DNA from: Diploptera punctata
Lineage: Eukaryota; Arthropoda; Insecta; Blattodea; Blaberidae
Reading direction: 5' to 3'
NCBI GenBank assembly: GCA_030220185.1
Contig: JASPKZ010004568.1
Span: forward strand, 501,501 to 565,500
DNA: 64,000 bases
In this document: positions 55,297 through 64,000 of the stretch, piece after piece
Layout of the letters: every line of letters begins with the position of its first letter
Position numbering within the stretch: position 1 is the first letter of the stretch
Notes under the pieces: generated by a model
Database searches by the model: none
Told to the model about the DNA's origin: nothing
What the model saw: the letters and a program-made list of their open reading frames with translations, nothing else
Made by a program: the position numbers and the translations under genes

Positions 55297-55611
55297 AGAG
55301 AGGGCGTAGAACATTACATATTCTGGCTTTGTGTGGAATCTGATGAAACCAACCTTCCGTATATCCTAAGCATTTGTAACAAATTGTCTACTGCTTCCTT
55401 TTCATTATGTCAAGAAGAGCTCTAAAATATTGTCATATAAAACTATCACAACTAATTTCATTTTCTCGATTACAATTCAGTAATAATAAATGTCACATGT
55501 ATATTAAAGATAGTGTCTTATCGCTGCACTAGATGACATGCTACTTCCACATCCGAGTGTTATTTAACATAAACAGTGATACGATAGTTACAACATTTAA
55601 ACATAAATAAC
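55293..55611. other. Unassigned sequence
   Basis: No element recognised. Confidence 0.5.
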
Positions 55612-55926
55612 TATCCATCCATAGTAATTCTGCCCGAAGGCATGTCCTTCACTGCAATCATAGCATTTTCATGCTATGCTTGCAGCTTTACTAGGGAATT
55701 GTAGGTGTGATAGCTTCCCGTTGCTTTCCACACCGGTGAAGGATGATGATGATAGCCATATGATTTCGGGGACTGTTTAGGCCTTAAAGTTTTCCTGACA
55801 TTTATCTTACAGGTGAGGAAAAACCCCGATAAAAACCACATCCAGAAAAACTGTCCCGACCGGGGATCGAACCCGGGCCCGCTGCGTGACAAGGCAGCAC
55901 GCTACCTCGAGACAACAGCGGTGGAC
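55612..55926 (-). mobile_element. SINE-2, full-length minus copy
   Basis: Complement shows GTCCACCGCTGTTGTCTCGAGG, B box GGTTCGATCCC (complement at 55864-55874), GAGGTTTTTATCGGG-like body with one change, CACCTACAATTCCCTAG, the palindrome AGCATGAAAATGCTAT and the 3' end ATTCTGCCCGAAGG in plus reading. Nearest relative in the window is the copy at 1869-2207. Confidence 0.88.
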
Positions 55927-56028
55927 TAAATAACTATAGAAATATATAAACAGATGTTAAGTTTGTAACCAGCAACAAGAAGTTAAAATAAAATATCTGG
56001 TCCTAGTCATTCTTTGTACACTATTTAA
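55927..56028. other. Short spacer
   Basis: Spacer between SINE-2 and repeat N. Nothing recognised. Confidence 0.4.
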
Positions 56029-56705
56029 CTCATTCCCCAAATGGCAGTCAATGACCAATCACATTTAATTTATTTTGATTTAAAACCAATCCCAGTCGTT
56101 CTTCACCTCGATTTTATCACTTTCATTTTATCGCCCTCATTTTATCAAGTAGCTCCCATATTGTATATATAGTGCACGAATGTATCCAGATTCTGCTTGC
56201 GAGATATAATAGAAAAACATTCGTAGCAATTGATTATACCATAAAAAAGAAACCACTGTTTGCACATTCTTAAACGTATTATTTCCCAGCAATTAACGTT
56301 GCACAAAAATATAATTGCCATATTTACATCAAAGGACATCAGAAATTAATGAATAACCTGTAATGATGTGTTTAATTTTTCTCCACTACGGAGCATTCTT
56401 ACAGTATTGCGATTCTATTTCGAAATAAATATCACCTGGTTGCAGTGATGAACAAATGAAACAAAATAAACGTTTCTCATTTGTTTGCAAACATCGCCGT
56501 TTACATTAAATATATAATTATATTAAAATAACTATATTTAAATAATGATTTGTCAGTAAACAGCTTAATTTGATTCGTCAACTTGTCCTAACAAATGCCA
56601 CTTTTAGTTTCCAAATTCTCTAGATAAACTCAATCCTCACTTCGTGAGTCGTGAATTTATCGATAATTTGGAAATCACTTGTGGCATTACTTATGACAAT
56701 ATCAC
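56029..56705 (+). repeat. Dispersed repeat N, copy 3
   Basis: Collinear with 48007-48790: CTCATTCCCCAAATGGCAG, CCAAT motifs in GACCAATCACA and AAACCAATCCCAG, CTTGCGAGATATAA, AGCAATTGATTATACCA and GGACATCAGAAATTAAT. The terminal hairpin has arms TGCCACTTTTAGTTTCCAAA and TTTGGAAATCACTTGTGGCA (56597-56616, 56667-56686) around a longer loop that itself contains CACTTCGTGAG. Confidence 0.85.
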
Positions 56706-58258
56706 AAGTTACTTAAGGAATGAATAGTCAGTGAAAGTAAAATGAATCACCTTAGAACATTCGATGAAAACAGGCCTCAGATATGTCAAATAATGAAAAT
56801 GTATTCTGTCGTCAATAACCCCTTGCACGAAAATAATTATCATAACCGGCGTCGCCACAAAAACTTAACGATAACAAAAAACTGTAACTGGACACAACCA
56901 TCTTCTGGAAAAATTAAAAACAACGTACTCTTTCCGATAAAAGCGTAATCGTAAATACCAACCCAGTTATATATAAGATCAAATATATTCACTTTAAATT
57001 CAAACATGTCGCCAAAAGGACAGGTTATTTGTCTCGTGGGCCAGAGATTGTCACTATTTCCTACAATCGCTCATTTATATATTGATAACAAACAATTGAA
57101 TGTTACGATTGCAGCGCTCTTTCTATTCATGTCAATTTCGGAAGTTATTTGTGTCGGATTATACACTCGCTGTATAAATGATAATATTTAGATACATTCA
57201 TAATAAGAAAAGGTAAACACGATTTAAAATTTTAGGAAATCGGAAAAAATGACTTTTGTACACATTTAAACAATTAAGCATATCTTTATTTGATGACAAA
57301 ACAATATGCCAGAATAATATCATTATATAAATCTAGGGTTGTAAGGGGTAATGACGTGTATATAGTCTCTCATCCTCACCTTCTCGTGGTACAAACGAGG
57401 CTCTGAGGACCGAGTCACGACTGTTTAACCGGTCCATCGTGTACTGAGTAAATGCGGTATCCTAATGTCCATCCAGAGACTAAAAGGTAGCAGCCCTACC
57501 ACTGGACTACTTAGCGTCGGGTCAGTAACCCTTCCTAAGGAATCTCAACTTTACTTGCAAGTCTCAGCACGTAGAAATCCAGATGGTGTTTCTCTTGAGG
57601 CCGAAACAGGCCAACGTGTGGCCTAAATACGTGAATGATGATATAAATCTATTCATAAATTAATATGTACGATATTAGATTTAATCCAGGTATAATCACA
57701 AAAGTTTAATCTTATTCCTGAAATATATCCCTTACCTGCGGCATGTTTCTGATCCCCATGTGACATATTGCTGACGTCATTACAGAAAAGGGCTCCCGAG
57801 AATCAAGAGTGGATGTTACATAATTAATGCACTTGCTTACTAATTGAGAGTCTACTTTGCACATTTGGCAACTTGATTTGCTGTCATAATTAACACTGAG
57901 CCTAACAGAATAACAACACGTTACTAGATTAATATGTATACTGACGCTAGCGATACAACATCAGAATTTCAAACTTTGTTTCTCATATGTGAAACACAAC
58001 GTGATTAAAATACAGGGATAGTTAAAGGATCACTGTTTTAGAAACAGTTACCCTATAACACTGAGCAACAAAAAATATTTTTTTTTGTCTCGGAAAAAAA
58101 ATACGTGAGTCTGATAGTATTTTTTTTTCCTGAATTCAAATATGATATCGGTTTTTCTCCATTGCTCAAGGTTTCCGAGAAACAGGAATTTATAATTTCA
58201 AACACTTTAATATGTTCCAACATTCGTAACTACACAATATTCGAACATTCGGACTCGC
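56706..58258. other. Unassigned; repeat-like GC-richer block at 57370-57645
   Basis: 57370-57645 is GC-richer and includes, on the minus strand, the A-box match TAGTCCAGTGG (57501-57511 complement). Toward its plus-strand end it has AACAGGCCAACGTGTGGCCT followed by GTGAATGATGAT, resembling the stem-loop plus GAT tail of LINE ends. It may be an unrecognised SINE; no second copy is present. Frames at 56742-56948 and 57006-57191 have no motifs. Confidence 0.35.
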
Positions 58259-58413
58259 CTAGATAGTAAGAAATGACGATTTTCTGCTATATGTCGGCTG
58301 TGGAGCATCCGTATTGATGGTCCAACAATAATCGACCATTTGCCTTGATATCTCTTTTCCATACCTGAAATCTCCTGATGAATATGTTCACCGTTCTCTC
58401 GCTCACTGCGCCA
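58259..58413 (-). pseudogene. Fragment of a widespread arthropod repeat-associated ORF
   Basis: Minus frames give GEHIHQEISGMEKRYQGKWS and, after a one-base frameshift, MVDYCWTINTDAPQPTYSRK then SSFLT. I recognise this pair of blocks (GERFHQDI..MEKRYQGKW followed by MADYCW) from many uncharacterised, multi-copy arthropod proteins; the element that carries them is unknown to me. ~50 codons survive. Confidence 0.6.
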
Positions 58414-59609
58414 AGATGGACAAATGGATAAAAAAAAGTTTATTAAGAAAATAATTATTTAAATACATTAATTAAAATAAAAAAACTGTAGGTGATGGGG
58501 AAATTCCGAATAAATATTTGAAAACACGATAAAAAACTGCATTAAGTACAACAATTGGTACTCATGAGACAAAAATCATGTTGACCAGTGTTATTATAGA
58601 TTCTTGATCAATCTTATATAGGAATACGAAGGGACTATGACTTCTGTTTTACAGTAGAACTTGTAACTGTAGTCCCTCTGAGTTGAGTACTCATTGCCAA
58701 GTCAAATGCTCGCTACAGATACGGCTCAAACCTATCGACGGGATATGAACAATATTTATTACTTTCTAGTTGAATCAAAATGTTCTACACCATTATGTTT
58801 TTCCTAATTTAAATTGAAATAAATATTCATTTTATATGAAATACACATGGATGTCAACATAAACTCCGGCAATAATTTAAATTTCAGTCTATCAACATTA
58901 ACTTCAAATGACGTATAAAACTTAATATATTTTTTTTAAATATTGCCTAAACAATAATATTTTAGACACAATCCAATATCTCAAATATTTAAACTATGAA
59001 AAATCCGTGCATCTTCTCTCTGTAGCAGAATTATTTAAGTAATATACAAAGTTTTCTTTTGAGAAACATGTTGGAGAAACTAGAGTGAACACTGGCAATA
59101 CATGATCAATACTGTTCCGCTTTTGATTGTGATGGAATAGCAGTACTGTTGTTATCAATCATATATCCGCTACTCCACAAAACCAATCAGCTGGCTTGAG
59201 TTATAGGCATACTCCCGTATAGCGTCTTTCATAGTAGCGTCGCTGTAAGGGTCATTACTGATTTATTTTACGATAATTTTAATTCACTATTTGTGATAAA
59301 AAGTATACGGCAGATATTTAAAATTGATAAAAATATATTTCGATATCGAATTAATTTGATTAATTTGATATAGGCTTACGTGGAATGAATTTTTAAGGTA
59401 TAAAAATTGAAATTTGTACTATACTACATAATATGTCCAGGGCTGAGGAGAACGGAGCGTAGATCGATACATCATTCACCAGTTTACTTTTAAAACGAAA
59501 ACACAGTGATTGATCATCCGATAGCGATAATAAGTTTTGCTTGTTTTTCGTAGTTGTCAAATTTCAACACTATACACTTTTTTATGTACATGCTGAAATT
59601 GTATTATTC
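58414..59609. other. Unassigned AT-rich sequence
   Basis: No element recognised. Confidence 0.5.
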
Positions 59610-59668
59610 CAGGTTAATAATAGTAATAATAATAATAAACAATAATTATTATTGTTATTATTATTATC
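59610..59668. repeat. Mixed (AAT)n/(ATT)n inverted microsatellite
   Basis: AAT units run into ATT units (AATAATAAACAATAATTATTATTGTTATTATT region), a self-complementary arrangement directly at the 5' boundary of LINE D. Confidence 0.85.
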
Positions 59669-60627
59669 GGAAGGGAGGACTGTCCATGGTGGACTACAAA
59701 CCTAAAGATACAGCGGAACAAGGTCAACGCTCTAAGACGTAGATTCCAAAGAACGCGCAACGATGAAGCCCTAAGAGTGCTCAGGAAAACACAATATCAA
59801 GAAGAGAAAAGACAGTACCAAAATAACATCCAACGGGTGAAATCAACTCCTGGAAAAACTTTTGCTCAACTGAAGGTCCAAATCCATGTAACGCTGCTTA
59901 TAAAATTGCATCAGGAAAACTCAGATCTAGAACAATAATAACAATCCAGAAACCTGATGGAACTTACACAACTGACCTGGATGACACCCTAAAAACTATG
60001 TTGGGTCATTATGTACTAGACGATAACGCCCTGGAAGTTACTTTACACCAAAAGGAAATCAGACAGCTAGCGATGGAATACTCAGCAATAGAAAATGAGA
60101 AACAATTTACTCCAGAATAAATCCTGCATGCGCTCAAAACCTTTGATCCTAAGAGGAGCCCTGGAGAAGATGGCTTAACCAGCCACATCCTTCTGAAAGT
60201 ATTTAACCTCTTTCCACTGTTCTTCATGGCAATATATAACGACTGTTTAAATAAAGGGAGTTTTCCCAAGCCATGGTAAGCATCAATCATTATTCCAATA
60301 ATTAAACCAGGAAATATTATATCAAACTAGTTACAAAATATCGACCAATAATTTTGATAAATATGGAAGGAAAGGTCCTTGAGAAGATACTGATTGATAG
60401 GATTGAACACCGGCTGTACACCAATGCTCCACTCTGTGACAACCATTACGGATTTGTGCTACAAATGGGTACAGTAGACGCAGTGATGGCGGCAGTTAAG
60501 TTCATTGAGGAAAATCTCCACAAGAAAAACTGTGTTGTTGCTGTCAGCATGGACGTTCGCGGAACAGTCTATTTTGCCTGGTGGCCCGGAATTCTACTTA
60601 ATTTAAAAGAGCTTGGGTGCCCCAATA
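59669..60627 (+). mobile_element. LINE family D (RNase H-bearing), 5' segment
   Basis: Reading across several frames: VDYKPKDTAEQGQR, a basic linker (RFQRTRNDEALRVLRK), then an ALKTFDPKRSPGEDGLTSHI-like thumb/fingers block (60130-60185), KYRPIILINMEGKVLEKILI and HYGFVLQMGTVDAVMAAV. The motif A region reads SMDVRGTVYFAWWPGILLNL, where an acidic residue is expected at the Tyr. In-frame stops occur at 60118 and 60280. The AWWPGIL phrase places it near the R1/LOA/I-type LINEs. Interrupted at 60627 by a LINE B copy. Confidence 0.85.
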
Positions 60628-61690
60628 CTTACTTACTTACTTACTTACTTACTCACTGGCACTATCGAACCCGTAGGTTCATGGCCGCACGGACATAAGC
60701 TCTCCATACATCCCTATCCTGAGATAATGCTTTCCAATCATTCCCTGTATAATCTACTTCCGTCAAATCATAGTTAATGTTATTCTCCCACCTCATTCTT
60801 GGTCTACCAACTGGGCGTTTTCCCTCTGACTTTCCTACAAGAAGCTTCCATGCAAGTCTTTCGTTCACCATACGTGCAACATGGCCTGCCCATCGGAGTC
60901 TACGAGACTTTACTGTTCTTAATATAACTGGCTTCCTATAAAGACCATGTACTTCATTGTTATGTAGTCTTCTCCATTCACCTGTCTGTTCATCTCTCTT
61001 TGGTCCAAATATTTTCCTAAGTACTTTATTCTCAAATACTTGTAATCTCCTTTCCTCCCTTAAAGTCCATATTTCGCATCCATATAATATAACAGGTAGA
61101 ATAATAGTTTTATATATTTTCAGTTTAACATTTTTTTAAAGGAGTTGGGACATCAAGAGTCTCTGCAATGCATAATAGCACGCATTTCCAGAATTGAGCC
61201 TATGTTTAATTTCTTTGTGCATCTCATTCCTATTTGTGATTACTGTTCCTAGGTATTTGAATTCAGCCACTTCCTCAAAATTTCGCTCATTTGTCATTAG
61301 CTGTCCATTTCCATTATATAATGAATTTCTACGTGTGGCCATATATTTAGTTTTATTGATATTTACTTCCAATCCTAATTTCTTAGTGTTACTCAACAGT
61401 GTGTGCGTATTGTCCTTTAGTATCTCCTCGCTATCGGCCAACAATACTACATCATCAGCATAAACTAACAGCTTATTAATACCATTCAGTTGTAAGCCTT
61501 CCTCATTTTCTAAAGATTTAATGGCATGCTCTAATACAAAATTAAATAGTAGAGGAGATAATGCATCTCCTTGCTTCAACCCATTCTGGATTTCTAAAGT
61601 GTCCGAAAACTGTTTGCCTACACGCACTCTACTCTTTGTGCCATTTAGGCACATTCGTATAAGTCTAACTAACTTTTTAGGAATTCCGAA
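60628..61690 (-). mobile_element. LINE family B, 1,063-bp copy inserted in LINE D
   Basis: Element 3' end first: complement of (TAAG)n, CTGGCACTATCGAACCCG, through to GGAATTCCGAA. Minus frames: 61136-61654 has GLKQGDALSPLLFNFVLEHA (motif B), LLVYADDVVLLADSEEILKD (motif C) and RNEMHKEIKHRLNSGNA; 60662-60871 has GKRPVGRPRMRWENN and DRDVWRAYVRAAMNLRVR. Frame breaks occur near 61133 and 60870. The 16-bp direct repeat CTTGGGTGCCCCAATA flanks it (60612-60627, 61691-61706). A relatively young 5'-truncated insertion. Confidence 0.95.
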
Positions 61691-62393
61691 CTTGGGTGCC
61701 CCAATAACCTGTTTAATTTAACTAAAAGCTACTTCACAGACAGAACTGCCACACTACAAACAAATACTTGCAAAATAACAAAAGAAGTGAGTAAGGGCTG
61801 TCCTCAAGGGTATTGCTGCGGGCCAGGCTTTTGGAATGTGATGTACAACTCTCTGCTCAGCCAGGAATTATCCATCCATTCCAAAATTATTGCTTTCGCG
61901 GGCGACCTTCTAGTTCTCACTCAAGGCAGCAGCAATAAGGAAGCTGAAAACTTAACAAATTCTGACGTTAAGAAAATTGAAACTTGGGCAAAAAACAACA
62001 AAGTCGAGTTTAACGACAGTAAATCAAAAGTTCTGATAATGATATGGAGAAGGGAATCTGGCAAAGAACCTATTAATATGTAGTTAAGCCACAGAAATCT
62101 TACACAAATAACTGAACTAAAATATTTTTGGATCAAAAGCTCAATTTCAAGAAGCATATAGATTATATATCCAGGAAGTCACTTATTCTAAGAAATATGC
62201 TGAACAAAACAGCACAACTGCAATGGGTCTATGTCACAAAGCTCTAAGGACTATATACAATGGAACAATCGTACCTATTTTAACATATGTCTCAACAGTC
62301 TGGGAACATGTCATAAGGAAGCAGAAGAACTTACAGAAACTGCAGACAGTTCCGAGATTAATAAATGTCTAAATAACGAAGGCTTACAAAACA

Positions 62394-63005
62394 TTGTCTT
62401 TTGAAACTTCATATGTAATTTCTGGTGTCAAACCTATTAACGTAACAATTAACGAAGAAACAAAAATTCACAGAATCACACATGGAATGACAATAGACGG
62501 CGTGGATTTCGACACGTCACTCAAAAAAAGTACCTGGCCACATCCAACCGACAGAATAATCATAGAGGAGTTACATAAAAACAGTATGTATAATCTAGAA
62601 ATATACACTGATGGAAGTAGGATACAAGGCACGGATGGAGCAGCAGCAGTATTCTACAAACAAGGTGTTTTACTACACAGAATTAAAGCCAAATTGCACG
62701 ATAAGTGCTCCAACAATCAGGCTGAACGGATTGCAAATTTAAAAGTATTGGAAGCCCTACACGAACTGGACATCATGCATTGGGAAAGAAACATCGCCCT
62801 TTACACAGACAGCCTAATAACATTAGCTTTATTAAAAAGATTTCAAAACATAACTTTGTAATAAGGGAAATATACAACATACTCAGTAGACTTAAACAAC
62901 AACAATGGGCCATACATTTCTCATGGATCAAAGCGCACGCAGGATTCATCGGGAATGAGCTAGCTGACAAATATGCAAAACAAGCTGCCCTTGAAAACAG
63001 CAGTC
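62394..63005 (+). pseudogene. RNase H domain of LINE D, frameshifted
   Basis: Ribonuclease H hydrolyses the RNA strand of RNA/DNA hybrids and is found at the C-terminus of ORF2 in some LINE clades. All four acidic positions are recognisable: TDGS at ~62610, the NNQAE Glu at ~62725, YTDS at ~62810 and GNELAD at ~62960. They are split between two frames by an indel near 62830-62860, so no intact domain is encoded. Confidence 0.85.
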
Positions 63006-63441
63006 GTGAGTGCTGTCAAGGAAGAAGGACTTCAGCAATGGCAAAAGCAGTGGGACAACACAACCAAAGGCTCCCAATGCAAACAATTCCTTCCCTCTAT
63101 AATTCTCAGAATAAAACTAAACATCCCTATTAACCCAGCAACAACAGCAATTATAAGTAGACACGGCGAAACGAAGGCATATCTCCACAGGATTGGCGCA
63201 ATAGGTGATCCTACTTGTACCTGTCTGCAAGAAGAACAATCAGTACAGCATATATTCTACAGGTGTCCAAAACTACGAAAACAACGAGATGAGATGAAAC
63301 TGGCGATTGAACTGGAAACAGCACAATGGCCAGTACCTGAGCAGCAACTACGATCAATACACCTACAGCATTTTTCAAAATTTATTAAAAACATAGACCT
63401 TGGCACGTTATAGTCAAATTGTTTCACCATAAACAGTCTTT

Positions 63442-63445
<4 letters not shown>

Positions 63446-63481
<36 letters not shown>
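63446..63481. repeat. (TA)n microsatellite in LINE D 3' UTR
   Basis: About 18 TA units 30 bp after the ORF stop. Confidence 0.9.
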
Positions 63482-63484
<3 letters not shown>

Positions 63485-63660
63485 ATATATTGTACATATT
63501 GTGTTGCCAAATAGGCAGAAAATATCAGATTAGGTTAAAGTAATTAAGAACATGTGTATAGAAACATAATGTAAAATTAATTTGATGTAAATTCAAATAT
63601 AGTACCGGTATGTAGTATTACGCTATGTAATGGGACATTGAATAATGCCAATTAAAAAGA

Positions 63661-63667
63661 AAAAAAA

Positions 63668-63709
<42 letters not shown>

Positions 63710-63710
63710 A
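63661..63710. repeat. (ATT)n tail of LINE D
   Basis: A-rich stretch then about 14 ATT units, at the expected 3' terminus of the LINE. Confidence 0.85.
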
Positions 63711-64000
63711 GCAGTAGACAAATTTTAATGGAAATTTATAGTTCGAACAGAAATGAACAAGGGAAAATCATCACAGGAAAAATAAATCAAAATACAGAAT
63801 GCTTGCGAATAGCCTATACTAAGAGCACAATCAGTAGATTATGTGAATAAAATGATCAACGCAGATCTAGTAGACATTACAGCTGCATAACAGGGATCGT
63901 CCCATTTATTTGAGGTGTTTCATCGTATAACATATTACTTCAAAAGCAGCAAAGGCAAACAGAATTTAAGTATGAATCAGGAGAAATAATTAAGGACTTG
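63711..64000. other. Unassigned flank
   Basis: AT-rich sequence after the LINE D tail. Nothing recognised. Confidence 0.5.

Larger units (their letters stand above)
61691..63660 (+). mobile_element. LINE family D, 3' segment (RT motif B/C, RNase H, zinc knuckle)
   Basis: Resumes at LGCPNNLFNLTKSYFTDRTA, then motif B GCPQGYCCGPGFWNVMYNSL and motif C FAGDLLVLTQG, where the first Asp of the usual ADD reads Gly. The RNase H domain spans 62394-63005 in two frames: IYTDGSRIQGTDGA (Asp), NNQAERIANLKVLEAL (Glu), IALYTDSLITLALL (Asp) and, after a frameshift, SWIKAHAGFIGNELADKYAK (His/Asp). The C-terminus 62973-63413 ends with CTCLQEEQSVQHIFYRC (CCHC-like). The 3' UTR holds (TA)n at 63446-63481 and runs to an A-rich/(ATT)n tail. 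Defective. Confidence 0.88.

Noticed and set aside
57006..57191. 61-codon frame with hydrophobic stretches
   Set aside because: Within chance expectation for AT-rich DNA; no motif.
59669..63710. Endogenous virus or LTR retrotransposon on account of the RT plus RNase H
   Set aside because: No LTRs, protease, integrase, capsid or envelope are visible. The domain order, CCHC end and ATT tail fit a non-LTR element.

Overview
The window looks like intergenic DNA from a large, AT-rich animal genome, most likely an insect. The repeat families resemble those I associate with cockroaches and termites (Blattodea), but that is a recollection of style and no search was run. I find no host protein-coding gene, no rRNA and no functional tRNA gene. 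Nearly all coding potential comes from broken transposable elements. Between them lie AT-rich stretches, (ATT)n, (TA)n and (CA)n microsatellites, and two striking minisatellites.

Layout. 0.3-1.2 kb: a tRNA-derived SINE whose body has expanded into eleven 53-bp tandem units. 1.5-2.6 kb: a LINE tail (family A), a second tRNA-derived SINE and an old LINE family B tail. 2.6-19 kb: mostly anonymous AT-rich DNA with scattered SINE copies, two dispersed non-coding repeat families (M and N), a nested inverted repeat at 8.05-8.34 kb and a second family A LINE. 19.03-19.85 kb: a mariner-like DNA transposon with ~100-bp terminal inverted repeats, TA target duplication and a remnant transposase. 20-31 kb: LINE fragments of several families, SINEs tailed by TA or CA repeats, and a Penelope-type hammerhead remnant at 22.5 kb. 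32-46 kb: a dense LINE graveyard with nested insertions. It includes one LINE inserted antisense into a member of its own family (a ~430-bp inverted repeat), a second mariner-like element at 36.0-37.0 kb, and LINEs split by other LINEs. 46-59 kb: sparser, with two copies of repeat N, a palindromic pair of Penelope-type LTR fragments at 49.1-49.4 kb, eight identical 63-bp tandem units at 52 kb, SINEs and a LINE family C tail. 59.7-63.7 kb: a nearly full-length RNase H-bearing LINE, interrupted by a family B LINE with a 16-bp target-site duplication and carrying lesions in two reverse-transcriptase catalytic motifs.

How the parts relate. The elements parasitise one another. LINE 3' tails such as (TAAG)n, (GAT)n, (GAA)n and (ATT)n, together with SINE tails, account for many of the microsatellites. 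Several LINE families share a 3'-terminal stem-loop whose stem changes in a compensatory way between families. Family letters (A-P, SINE-1 to SINE-5) are local names for this window and are not database names. All identifications come from reading the sequence; none was searched or aligned by computer.
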